This document shows, one piece after another, positions 26,901 to 36,594 of a DNA stretch of 64,000 nt. The translations under genes were made by a program, and so were the position numbers. The DNA is from Merluccius polli. Lineage: Eukaryota; Chordata; Actinopteri; Gadiformes; Merlucciidae. Where the stretch lies: NCBI GenBank assembly GCA_030340625.1, contig JAOPHQ010006541.1, forward strand, positions 441,501-505,500, written 5' to 3'. Within the stretch, counting starts at the first letter, position 1; each line of letters opens with the position of its first letter. The notes below the pieces were generated by a model. It worked only from the letters and a program-made list of their open reading frames with translations. It was not told the origin of the DNA and did no database searches.

Positions 26901-29900
26901 TTAGGGAATATGTATACCCAATGAAACCGTCCGTCTCCAGGGAAATCTCAGACGTCATTAGTTGTCCAAGATGCTCCATCACTGGTGGGTTTACTGCCGC
27001 CTTGACTACAAAACAGATAATGCTTATTGTGGCAGGACTAGGGTTAAGGCTAGGGTCATATGTTAGGTTTAGGGCTAGGGTTAAGATTAGGGTTATATGT
27101 TAGGTTTAGGGCTAGGGTTCGGACTAGGGTTGAGATTAGGGTTATATGTTAGGTTTAGGGCTAGGGTTCGGACTAGGGTTGAGATTAGGGTTATATGTTA
27201 GGTTTAGGGCTAGGGTTCGGACTAGGGTTGAGATTAGGGTTATATGTTAGGTTTAGGGCTAGGGTTAAGATTAGGGTTATATGTTAGGTTTAGGGCTAGG
27301 GTTCGGACTAGGGTTGAGATTAGGGTTATATGTTAGGTTTAGGGCTAGGGTTCGGACTAGGGTTGAGATTAGGATTATATGTTAGGTTTAGGGCTAGGGT
27401 TCGGCTTAGGGTTAGGACTAGGGTTTGGGCTGGCTGTTAGTTATTAGGCCCAGGGCTAGGGTTAGGACAAGGGTTCGGGGCTAGGGTTAGGACTAGATTT
27501 CAGGTTAGAGATAGCTGTTAGGTGTTAGGGTTGAGACTAGGGTTAGTGTTAGGGCTATGATTAGGGTTTGCTGTTAGGTGTTAGGGTTAGGCTTATATAT
27601 GCAATTATTGAGTCTCTAAATAAATATATACGCTGACATGCTTCTTACCATTTGCTGTAATGCCGTTGACGGTTTGGTAGTATTTGCTGATCTCTATGGG
27701 GAGGCCCAGAGTGGTGGCTTGGAAGTAGCGGGTCTCGGCGATCAGGTAAGGCTTGGTCCAGTGCCACACGAAACCTTTCTTGAGGTTGTCAATAATTTCC
27801 CAGACAGGACTGTCTTTACCAGCAGAGGGACTGAACGCCTTGCGCACATTAATAACAAAACAACATTGATAATGAAACAAGTGCATAATTTTACGTCATG
27901 TGTTGTGACCTTTGCTAGACAAAGCGTGGGATTAGTTTTACTGTTACAGTTGCATTACAATAAATCATTTAGCAGGCACATCTATCCAAAATGACATAAA
28001 TTATGGTGAGAATTGGAAATTGGAGAGATTACAAATATGTGTACTGCACTGCATGAGCAAGTTTCTGCTGTTGAATGTTAAATCATTATAAATGACTCAT
28101 TTTATATTTATTTTCTTACCTTGATCAAACTCTGAACGAATTCTTTTTTTAAATCAACAAAGAACCACTCTTGACCAGAGGCCCTTGCGAAAAATGAAAG
28201 TAGAGGCTTGTCATTTGGTACTTTCTCCCAGCCTTGGAACTGAAAAAAAACCCACAGTGTATAACACAGTATCTACTATACACAATACTTATCACACACA
28301 ATGTGCCTGTGTGCTGACACTCAGTCTATCTTGCACATTGCACTGCAGTGCTCACAGACCAACTTTTTTCTTCTTTTATTTCTGCAATTTAACTTTTTTC
28401 TATTCATGTCATTGAAATATATTTTGGACATCAGTGACAATCTCACCGCTTTGAGAACCGCTTGCAAGTCATTGAAACTGAGGTCGCCTCTGAATCCAGG
28501 AATGTCGGCACCGAACATTTGCTTTATCCCTTCAGGTCTGATCCCAAACTTTAAATGGAAAAAAAAGAGCACAATTTATCATGAAACTCTGAGCTCTCAA
28601 GGACGCAGACTCCTTCAGTCATGCACAGGTTTCATTCAAAGCAGTTGGTAAAAAACAAAGGTTTTAAATCTGTCCCACACTCACCTCCAGGAGTTGCAGA
28701 ATCCTGCCGATGAAGAAGTACTTTCCTTTCAGCATCATCTCGGTGGGGAGGATGTTTGATTGGCTCTGGAGCATCAGGAACTCCATGGATGTGCCCATCA
28801 GCAAGTCGTCTGAAGTGATGTTAACAAACAGGGAGGTCATCCCGGTGACTGCCATATCTTACACATTACTGTTACTACTTTTAGTCATTAAGCAGTCACC
28901 TTTATCCAAAGCGACTGGCGGTGGATTTACAGTACATTTTTGACACAGCTGGTAGATCGTTAGACATCTTGGTCTAGCAAGACTACAGGTAGACTGAGGA
29001 GCTTTCAGCTTGAAGTCACACACCCCTAACTGCTAGATTAGCCTGCTCCCCCCCCCCAATGCATTTGCTTTTAAAATACTGTACCACTAAACCAGTCCAT
29101 GCTGACGGCTTTGCTGTAATGGAAGCTCAGACGACCAAATTTAGGGGCCAGGATTCTCACAGCCACACTACAGGTGGTTGAACTAGAAGAACAAAGGCAA
29201 TGAAGAGACAGAGAGACAGAGTTACATTTTACACACAATACATACACATTACTGGCTAAAGTCTGGAGGTGGATGGCTGAATGTGAGGCATGGGATGTGA
29301 GTCATTTAAAAGGATGCCACATAAACATCACTCATTTATTTACTGTTTCACCATAATATCCAATACAGAATGGTTAATTAATTCTGTATTGTACACAAAT
29401 TAAGTAGGCTGGTTATGTAGAGCATGAAATTAGTTTTTAGACTTTTATTTTTTTTCCATTAAACGTTCAACAGCCCTAATTCATAAATGCAATGTTTTGT
29501 AAACCGATATGAAAACATAATAGTATAATAAAACACAGCGTCGAATAAGAAAAAAAAAGACCCATGGCCATGGGAAGATAACTATACACTACGCAGAACT
29601 ATACGCTCAGACGTTGTTGGTTATGCAGAACGATACGCTCAGACGTTGTTGGTTATGCTGCCTCACTCACAGATAGCGGTTGTCCGGCGTGGAGGACCGG
29701 GCAAGGCTCTTTATGTAGGAGTATGCAAAACTGGCCACCTCAAGATCCTTCTCCTCCATCAGGTGGGACGTCAGCATGGAGACCAGTGCCATGGGGGGCT
29801 TGGTCTGGAATATGACCACAAAGGCCAGCATGCGTACCTCGGCCGGGATGTCCCTCTGCAAGAACAGGCTCATGCCGATTTCCTGAACCTGGTGACAAGA

Positions 29901-32900
29901 TCGGTGACATGAAGTCAAGGCAATGTTAAATTGGATTGGACCATATTCGCCATGGCAGCCATCTTGGTTGCAAACAGTAGCTGGGTGGGAGGAACTGAAT
30001 GATGAATTCCGCATTCAGTTCCTCCCACCCAGCTACTGTTAACAACCAAGATGGACCCAAAATGGCCCCGCTAGGTGAATATGGCTCATAGCCCCACAGT
30101 TACAGTGTCAAAGGGCTAAGGAAAAACTTCCCAAAACCTAGAAGGAAGACAACTTGAGAAGGAACACACAAAAGGTATCGGTTAGAAGAGCAAGTCCAAA
30201 AGGGCAATGGCAGCCAAAATGAATGTATGATTGTTTTATGTATGATTAAGTTATTAGAAAATAGTAAGAAGAATCCATACTGGAATGTGTTATGGTTTGA
30301 AGGGATCGACTTATTATTCAACTCATCTGCATTATTTTATCATTTGATACTACCGTATGTGGCTAATTGGACTAAATTAAGATTAAAAGATTAAATTAAG
30401 ATTAAAATAAAGGGGTGTTCACATTGATTTCATGACGCTGCCAAATTCTTCCATTTGATAATCATATCAATCATATCCCACTTCAAACACATAAAATAAA
30501 AAGCCTATGGAAGCGGTGTGAGGGTTGGCGGGGGGCCGGCGGCTCTCTCTTCCTTACACTGTGGGGGTCCCGGGTGGCGATGAGTCTCAGGGACTGCACG
30601 GCGGCGCTCTGCACGTGTGCGGGGAGTGCCACGGGGTTGGCTGCCACCCCAGGGAGGAAGCGCATGATGGTCTTAATGCTGGCCAGATGTCCGGCATTGC
30701 CCAGGGCCTTCAGAGCCAGCACCATGTCCTCCTCGCTGGCCCTCTTCAGACCGTCCACCGCCATGTCCAGCAGAGGCTGCAGACCGACATATTATATTGT
30801 ATTATATGATATGAGGATGATTATCAATATGTATGTATATATTTTTTGTGCAAGGAATCAGTTACAACAAGCTGCCACAGCTGTGTGGGGTGAACTATTT
30901 GTGAATTGGTTTACCTGAACAGCGGCAACGGGACAAGGTGTGTAGTAGTTGCAGTGCTTGTATACCAGGGAGCCATACGCAAGAACCACGGAATGCCAGA
31001 CAAACGGGTCAGACTTACTAAAAGGGATTGTCAGGAACCCCTGGTGTAAATAAGAAAGAAAATACACAATGCATCTTGTGAGTCGTGGTCCCAACGTTCA
31101 AACACAGTTCAAAACGTAGTGAGAGCTTACTTTAGCCATCTCGACCAGCTCAGGGAGGGCCTGCAGGTGGTTGAAGGCGAGCAGGAGGGTCTGCCAGGCC
31201 TCGGTGTGGCCGAGGTCTCCGGCCTTAAAGCGCTCCTCCAGGAACCTTAGGATGCGGGCGTCGTTGACCTCCACCACCAGGTTCAAGAACCACTGTCTGG
31301 TCAACCGCGAAAGATTGACGATATAATGGAAGTGATATAAACATTTACTTTTAAAATTTTGTTTTTAAACCTGCCTGAGTGAAAAACTCTCTCAAATGTT
31401 CAAATCTACCCGCCATTGGCTGGTGGCAGGTGTTCATTTTGACCCTGTACACAGAAATGGGATTGGTCTATTCACTTACGCGCATGGCGCTGTTTTCTTT
31501 TCTCCGATTGATACGCTACACAGGTTTTATGTTTTCCACTAAACTAAATACTTGATATGACATTGTATGTGGGTTGAATACCTACCTATGTTCAGCATTT
31601 CCTGACAACTGCTTCCACAACGCATCTAGTCCTTCGAACGGGACGACACGGAAAAGTTGAATTGCCTTCATCACATCTTCAGTAGTTGCGCTGTCAATCT
31701 GGTAGATGTTAGCCTGAGCCAAATGCTTGATCAACTCCACCAACTAGGGGACAGATACAATATAAAATATAAGCTATATGACATAAAATATAAAACAACG
31801 ATAACACAATTTCCTATATTGTGATATACTGCGCCCGTATTATGAATTGAATGAATAAAATGTCTCACTAGCAATAACACTTTCCACTCCAATATACCCA
31901 TCTTTATTGAACAAATATTAGGTACATTTTTCAAATGTTTTATTTGTTCTACTAACTCTGTATGAAGTTTTTACTCCCATTTCAACTAATCTGTTTTGAA
32001 TAGATAGTATTTCGCCTGTTATATGTCATATATTTACTTAACACGAACGTTGCATCGTTACCTTGGGTATGGGGTTCTCCAGGTCCTGCATCAAAATGGG
32101 AAGGTTCGCTTGGTTGTGGACAAACTTGTACACAATGTTTCCTTTGGGCTCCATCGGGCCGAGGGTTGGGGCCCCAGCTGTCTCCGTCATGCCAAGGAAG
32201 AACAGCTCCTTCCTGCCAGAAGAAGGACACTTAACATACATATCCCGGACACTGTGGAAAATGGCCGCTCTGCGGAACAGAGGGGCCGCAGAACCAAGAT
32301 GTGTGCAGTCTTACGTCGCCTGCATCTTGAAGCTGCCACCCTTAACATTGAAGGGGCTGAAATGCTGTTGTTCAAGGGCGTGGGCCTTGGTGATCATACC
32401 CCCGGCCGCGGTCGGCTTGAGTGTGTAGGCATACTTCACAGTCGACACAATGGAGTCACCTTTCTGGATTCAAGAACACACACAGGAACAGAGAATATCA
32501 ACCACCAAGGTCTACACAGCCCTCTTAACTGTATATACATATATACTGTTTATACTGTTTGTATGTGTATGTATAGTTGTGCCTATGGGTGTACTTATGT
32601 CGACATGTGTACTAGCTATATGAAAATAATGTTCCACAAATGATGGGCAGGGTCCTGACGAAAAATCATGGCATGAGGTGAACTCCCTATTTTTGTTTCA
32701 GTTTTTTTCAGCGGTTCTACTTGTTGTTTATCTGTTGGTGAAGTGCGAAATATAGATACAAAAAAAACACTGAATGTATTTCCCAAGGATTGGGGTTTTT
32801 TGATACCTCTGCCGCGACTTGGTCGGGGACAGCCATTGCCATGCCGCTGATGAGCTCAGCCTTCTCTCTGCAGTTGCTGAAGTCAACGACCTGAGTGATG

Positions 32901-33021
32901 ATCATCTCGCTCTCGGTGTTTTCCTCGACGGCGTAGTTACTCTGGCACAGCCCATGGAGCCCAAGCTGCATCCGGAAACAAACAACTAAATGAGTCACCT
33001 CAAATTAACTGCCTTAGTGCC

Positions 33022-33055
<34 letters not shown>

Positions 33056-33341
33056 CGAAAAAATAAAGATTCTGCTTGTCATACATTCATGTTCTGGAAC
33101 GGTGAATCAGTAATGAACACAGCCACAAGTTAGGGGTTCGATTCCCTCTGGGGCACCCATGCTAAGAGCTGCAAGTTTCAAGTTTATTGTCATATTATGC
33201 ACAAGCAGCAGTCAATAAGTGGTTGAATTCCAAGCATCCTCAAGTGAGAACAACAAGAGGTCAGCTAAATTGTATGATGTATTGTAAGGAATTATAAGGA
33301 ATTATAAGTGTGCTTTGGAGAAAGCCATCACGCAAACGGCA

Positions 33342-33421
<80 letters not shown>

Positions 33422-33714
33422 GTATTATTATTGTGATTATAGCCACCTCCTCGACGGTGTACACTCTCTGGGTGGTCTTGACGGTGAGCTGGAAGAAGCC
33501 CAGTATTCCTCTCACGATGTTGACGATGGCGTCCGAGGTGCCCGCCGGGGCCTGGATGTTGCCCACATGTCCTCCGGCGTACTCAAACATGAAGGGCTTG
33601 GCCAGCTGGGCGGAGATGCGCGCGGCGAGCTTAGGGGCGCCATGGAAGGCATTCTTGCCGGGGAAGCCATTGAACTCCTCGAAGGCCAGATCAGAAACCT
33701 GTGAAGCAGGAATA

Positions 33715-33779
<65 letters not shown>

Positions 33780-34695
33780 GAGAATGAGAGAGAGATGGAT
33801 ACAAGAGAATGAAGTACATACGAGTTATTTTTTATATATTCTATGCAATGGTTCCTTTCAGGTACTAAATAATTGTATGACTACATAATTTATTTGGTGA
33901 CTGTGGTGCATTTTTAATATGGTTAGGGCTTGTTAAATACACAAGCTACACATTGCTCTGCCCATGTTGTAATATAGGTCTTAAAATGTTTACCAAAACA
34001 TTATATTATAAATGATGATGGTCTTATGGATTCAAAATTAAGTTTTGAGCTATTTAGAACATGCATTTTGATGGACTTTGTTGTGTAATGATCTTTTAAT
34101 ATAGCCCCCCTCCCCTACTTTGATGTCTGTAATTCTCATAGCAATAAAGCATACAATTTACCAATTAATATTACAGGTAAAACGGACTTCAAACATTGGT
34201 ACAATTGACAACAATTCAAGAATTGCTGTAGGCCTAAGTAGTAAACATGTGAACTTTGCACGGAAAAAAAGGTCTCCAACATAACGAAACACACTTATGT
34301 CATGTTTTAATGGAAAGATATTACCTTTAAGCTGAAGGTAGCGGTGGGTGTTTTTACCTGCAGCATGAAGGCTTGCGCAGACGCACTGAAGATCTTCACC
34401 TTGCACGACAACCTGACGCCGGACTCCGCGAGGTTCGGCAACCCGCGTCCAAAATTGACCAGGCCCACATACTTGTAGTCGTAGGTTTTCTTCGGGTCCA
34501 AGCTCAGATCTACAAATTCACATCGAGGTTATTATTTTTTAGCCTTGCTCTTCGTGTCATTTTTTTTTTGATTTGCCTTATTTTCTGGATACATACAAAA
34601 AATGTGACTCACCGTAACGGAGACTCTGACTTGCTATAAATGTGAGAAGAAAATATTGGAAATTCAATCAGAAACAGATAAATAATAAACAGTCT

Positions 34696-34753
<58 letters not shown>

Positions 34754-34755
34754 TG

Positions 34756-34810
<55 letters not shown>

Positions 34811-34956
34811 TAAAATAAAAAATCACTGTTATTTTGTTCATCATGTTTCTGGGCTTTCTTCCGACTTTAAATTGAACACAACAACCTGATGGATATCCAA
34901 CCGATGAAACACCTACCAGCCAGAGCCACAAGGCAACAGAGGATCAAGCCCCGCAT
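21600..34956 (-). CDS. vtg3: Phosvitin-less vitellogenin (VtgC type), complete, 27 coding exons
   Basis: Egg-yolk lipoprotein precursor, expected to be secreted by liver and taken up by oocytes. I joined these exons on the minus strand: 34956-34917, 34633-34613, 34509-34358, 33698-33447, 32965-32807, 32463-32315, 32212-32062, 31743-31586, 31296-31131, 31040-30915, 30776-30558, 29888-29671, 29182-29085, 28809-28685, 28548-28447, 28239-28120, 27838-27649, 27005-26918, 26718-26533, 26326-26215, 25538-25370, 25011-24902, 24795-24712, 24336-24130, 23872-23757, 21943-21805, 21698-21600. They give 3756 nt, 1251 residues plus stop, all GT-AG, with no frameshift. The protein opens with signal peptide MRGLILCCLVALA; the 21-bp second exon and the following YDLSLDPKKTYDYKYVG are vitellogenin hallmarks. 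The Vitellogenin_N, DUF1943 and DUF1081 regions follow in order (family knowledge, approximate). The lipovitellin junction has only a short serine patch, not a phosvitin domain, and the protein ends without beta-prime or C-terminal domains. This is the defining VtgC architecture. Confidence 0.95.
22090..22430 (+). repeat. Dispersed fish repeat in vtg intron 25
   Basis: ATGACTTACAGTGAATG, GGATGCCTACAGGTATACTG, AGGAGGTTCGAGCCAAGAAC and TCACTTTGGATAGAAGCATC are recognisable parts of the AAGCGACT family. The preceding 22010-22075 (PPVGPQDLKTHFYRDHLNY when translated) looks like the 3' coding end of a separate retro-element fragment. Confidence 0.5.
22461..22740. repeat. Poly-G and GC-rich repeat fragment in vtg intron 25
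   Basis: It starts CAGTGGCGATCTTAGC, similar to ends of hAT-like fish repeats, then has a G run of about 28, a second G-rich copy of TTGTTGACGGGGGGG, and the palindrome CCCCATGGGGCTCCATGGGG. Run lengths are likely unreliable in the assembly. Confidence 0.5.
23130..23395. repeat. vtg3: Telomere-like repeat block in vtg intron 25, with an inverted part
   Basis: Repeats of AACCCTAACCCTAATAGGAA switch to TTAGGGTTAGGGTT around 23210-23262 and back to CCCTAA, so the block contains inverted telomere-like tracts around an AT-rich centre (TTCATATAATATATTCATA). Confidence 0.8.
24712..24795 (-). other. vtg3: vtg exon 23: short serine patch where phosvitin would lie
   Basis: This 84-bp exon encodes residues 1038-1065, including the patch DSSSASSSTEDVQQTP. 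It sits exactly between heavy-chain and light-chain regions, where complete vitellogenins have a long polyserine phosvitin domain. There are seven serines here and no serine run longer than three. The gene is therefore a VtgC rather than a VtgA. The patch could be the minimal linker common to VtgC proteins or a remnant of phosvitin; the sequence alone does not decide. Confidence 0.85.
24902..28809 (-). other. vtg3: vtg exons 14-22: lipovitellin heavy chain, beta-sheet region
   Basis: Exons 14-22 encode about residues 637-1037, covering DUF1943 and the DUF1081-like stretch by order and family knowledge. Recognisable segments include FWLFHGINTELFQCGTEFK (exon 19), AVSRNIEDPAVAKMTPMMP (exon 20) and EYPLYYFLGYTHFALSIVP (exon 21), all vitellogenin-typical. 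Intron 17, between 27649 and 27005, is filled with a TTAGGG-like minisatellite. Confidence 0.88.
27037..27595. repeat. vtg3: Telomere-like minisatellite in vtg intron 17
   Basis: Degenerate GGGTTAGGGCTAGGGTT sequence is organised in a unit of about 49 bp (TATATGTTAGGTTTAGGGCT, then AGGGTTCGGACTAGGGTTGA, then GATTAGGGT), about eight copies, followed by less regular TTAGGG-like sequence. The array begins about 30 bp from the exon 18 acceptor at 27005. Confidence 0.85.
28869..29050 (+). repeat. Dispersed fish repeat (AAGCGACT type) in vtg intron 13
   Basis: TTTAGTCATTAAGCAGTCAC, CTTTATCCAAAGCGACT and the following 130 bp belong to a repeat family also present at about 19010-19140, 22090-22430 and 54476-54660 in this window. 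Confidence 0.55.
29941..30090. repeat. Fold-back element in vtg intron 11
   Basis: Arms 29961-30000 and 30013-30052 are inverted copies with two mismatches over 40 bp (core GTAGCTGGGTGGGAGGAACT), separated by 12 bp. Outer flanks (CCATATTCGCC and GGTGAATATGG) also pair. The element resembles a short palindromic MITE. Whether it has a target duplication is unclear. Confidence 0.75.
33337..33436. repeat. ATT/AGT trinucleotide microsatellite abutting vtg exon 4
   Basis: TTA units followed by GTA units end about 10 bp from the exon 4 splice donor at 33446. Confidence 0.95.
33718..33775. repeat. AT microsatellite before vtg exon 4
   Basis: About 27 AT units, starting only about 20 bp upstream (minus strand) of the exon 4 acceptor at 33699-33700. 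Exon 4 is thus bracketed by microsatellites. Confidence 0.95.
34613..34956 (-). other. vtg3: vtg exons 1-2: start codon, signal peptide and the 21-bp mini-exon
   Basis: Exon 1 (34956-34917) encodes the hydrophobic signal sequence MRGLILCCLVALA, with donor gtaggtg. Exon 2 (34633-34613) is only 21 bp and encodes ASQSLRY together with the split codon. A very short second coding exon is typical of vertebrate vitellogenins, and gene finders often miss it. The start is chosen because it is the first ATG downstream of a TATA box at the right distance and begins a good signal peptide. Confidence 0.9.
34699..34809. repeat. AAT microsatellite in vtg intron 1
   Basis: About 36 AAT units with one GAT interruption cluster. 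Confidence 0.95.
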
Positions 34957-34999
34957 GGCGAAGGTCAGGACTGGCCACTAGTATTCCTCATGGTGCCTC

Positions 35000-35007
35000 T
35001 ATATATA
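35000..35007 (-). promoter_or_regulatory. vtg3: TATA box of the vitellogenin gene
   Basis: On the minus strand the sequence reads TATATATA, 44 nt before the ATG at 34956. A start site about 30 nt downstream would leave a 5' UTR of roughly 15 nt, which fits the very short leaders known for vitellogenin mRNAs. The transcription start is inferred. Confidence 0.7.
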
Positions 35008-35123
35008 CCTGTCTATTAGTTATCCACTATGAGGCCATGTGGACGGACAAAGGCCCAAAACAAACACACCGGGTCGGGGACGAAGTGCGGCCCAGGGGTG
35101 GATATGTGGCGGCGGAGACGAGG

Positions 35124-35150
35124 TGACCGGTGAAGGCGACACAGATGACC
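35124..35150 (-). promoter_or_regulatory. Pair of oestrogen-response half-sites upstream of vitellogenin
   Basis: TGACC occurs at 35124-35128 and again at 35146-35150 (GGTCA on the minus strand), about 170-195 bp before the vtg ATG. Vitellogenins are classic oestrogen-receptor targets. The arrangement is a widely spaced direct repeat, not the canonical palindrome with a 3-nt gap, so function is only suggested. A FOX-like TGTTTG sequence lies nearby at about 35057-35066. Confidence 0.35.
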
Positions 35151-35229
35151 TGGAAAACACGCAACACTCACAGCAGGCGGTGGCACGCTTACATCAGACC
35201 CCAAAACAAATAGACGGGTGTTTGATTTA

Positions 35230-35345
35230 AGTATAACTATAAAGCATAGGCGTAGATTACGGGCGGGACGGGGGGGACATGTCCCCACCACTATTTATAA
35301 TTTGAATTTTGTCCCCACCACTTTTCAAGCTGGTGTAGGCCTACT
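35230..35345. repeat. Dispersed repeat fragment with GTCCCCACCACT direct repeats
   Basis: GGGGGGGACATGTCCCCACC and TTTGTCCCCACCACTTTTCA are typical of a common fish interspersed repeat. No coding potential is seen. Confidence 0.45.
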
Positions 35346-35472
35346 GATGTACCAATTCAAGCCAATAAGGCCACAGGATTAAACATAACTTGTATAAATA
35401 CATATAATTTCATGTAAGACCTCGAATGCCTGGGCACATCATGTAATCCCAATTCAACCATATTCTTATCGA

Positions 35473-35484
35473 CCACTAGATGGC
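35473..35484 (+). promoter_or_regulatory. CTCF-like core motif upstream of vitellogenin
   Basis: CCACTAGATGGC matches the CTCF core CCASYAGRKGGC at every position. It lies about 500 bp upstream of the vtg start, in the spacer toward adgrl4. A related site, CCACTAGATGGA, is at 39361-39372. Confidence 0.4.
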
Positions 35485-35710
35485 CCTTTATCGTCTCGCT
35501 ATCTATTAACGTAGGCCACCGTTGTGCCTAAGCTGTGAGTCAACCTCATCGTTACACTTCAGACACAATTCCATCCCACGAGTCCCCTCAAACCATAGAC
35601 ATAATATACATAGACGCCTCATGACGTGCTGGAATATAATCCAGCGTCGCCGCCATATTGGTTGGGTCTCCTCACACTAGTCTGGCATCGCAGTCAACGG
35701 AGAGCAAGCT

Positions 35711-35788
35711 ATGCCAGTATTTTGTGCAGCTTACGGTTGCAATAACCGGCAGTATTGACACCAGATCGCGTGGGATTACCTTTTACAA
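35711..35788 (+). pseudogene. Second, broken THAP-domain first exon
   Basis: The reading frame starts MPVFCAAYGCNNRQ, a typical THAP start with the first two zinc-binding cysteines, then hits TGA at 35756-35758. Shifted by one base, the sequence continues TRSRGITFYK up to a gtaaga donor at 35789, again THAP-typical. A small indel has therefore broken the exon. It lies about 0.9 kb upstream of the other THAP fragment on the same strand, downstream of a YY1-like motif. Confidence 0.55.
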
Positions 35789-35988
35789 GTAAGATTGAAC
35801 AATAATTTAGTTTGTTTAAAAAAAAAAAAATGTTTACTTTATTTTAGCGTCCTGTATCATAACTAAATCTCTGCCGTTTGTAACAAACCAAAAATCCGTT
35901 AAAAATTCGGGGAGTTATGATTATTGTAGTTGGGGATACGCCTTCCTCAGTAGAAATAAATGCACTGGGGGCGCACTGGGGACCCATC

Positions 35989-36003
35989 CAAGATGGCGGC
36001 CGC
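35989..36003 (+). promoter_or_regulatory. YY1-like motif AAGATGGCGGCCGCG
   Basis: AAGATGGCGGC is the YY1 consensus. A reverse-oriented partner (GCCGCCATATTGG) is at about 35648-35660, just before the THAP-like first exon at 35711. Such sites often mark start regions of house-keeping or transposon-derived promoters. Confidence 0.4.
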
Positions 36004-36264
36004 GCTGATCATCAGCTCCAACAGGCAGCGTCAGTCTATGAGGCGGCTACATATATTATGTCTAGGCCTCAAACAGCCAGGTGGCTTTGCTTTGAGTGCC
36101 AGTGAGTAGGGGGAGTTACCTGCATACGGTCTGACTGTAGCACTGCCGTCATTGGTCGATAGCCTTTTCTGTGAGCTTTTAATTGGTCAGTCTGCACCTC
36201 AGTGGGCGAGCAGCTTCCTTGTTTAAGAGAGCGCAGGTACCGGCGGCATCTCTGCAGCTAGCCT

Positions 36265-36325
36265 ATGCCGAAACGTAAATGCAAGTTCACGGATGAACTA
36301 AAAAATAAATATCCATGCTTTCGTC
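36265..36325 (+). pseudogene. Isolated first exon resembling BED/hAT-type fish proteins
   Basis: The frame starts MPKRKCKFTDELKNKYPCFR, which resembles the N-terminus of a large family of fish BED-like, hAT-derived proteins. It then runs out of similarity and reaches a stop within about 40 codons. The preceding 150 bp have two CCAAT-type boxes (ATTGGT near 36151 and 36181) and look like a promoter. I see no further exon of this family in the window. The assignment rests on memory of the family. Confidence 0.35.
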
Positions 36326-36594
36326 TTGGTTGCGATCCACACAAAGCTTTTTATTATTATATCCACTTTTTATTATTGTTTTAGGTTATTGTTTTATAGG
36401 GACAAACATTGAAAACGTTTACTTTAGGCCTGTATTTTCTGTGCGTTTGCACTTTGAGGCAGTGTTTTTTCTATTTTCTATGTTAGTGTTGTTAAGGGCC
36501 AATAAAGCTCATTTTCATATCTAGTCAACATGACTGTGGACACATTTGTATGTGAACATGTGATACACTATGCCCCCCCCCCCCACAAAAAAAA

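Larger units (their letters stand above)
29085..34509 (-). other. vtg3: vtg exons 3-13: lipovitellin heavy chain, N-terminal lipid-binding part
   Basis: These eleven exons encode about residues 21-636, corresponding to the Vitellogenin_N (LPD_N) large lipid-transfer module: a beta-barrel part first, then the helical domain. The helical part shows repeated leucine- and alanine-rich helices such as DMVLALKALGNAGHLASIK in exon 11 and AFVVIFQTKPPMALVSMLTS in exon 12. This is the receptor-binding and lipid-carrying region by family knowledge; I did not identify a specific receptor-contact motif. Introns here carry AT, AAT and AGT microsatellites and a fold-back element. Confidence 0.88.

Noticed and set aside
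32023..32643. 206-residue plus-strand frame
   Set aside because: Antisense shadow of vtg exons 6 and 7. Similar shadows exist at 30525, 29646, 25392 and 40511.
33080..33175. tRNA-like B box (GGTTCGATTCCCT) in vtg intron 4
   Set aside because: No matching A box or cloverleaf; probably a SINE scrap.
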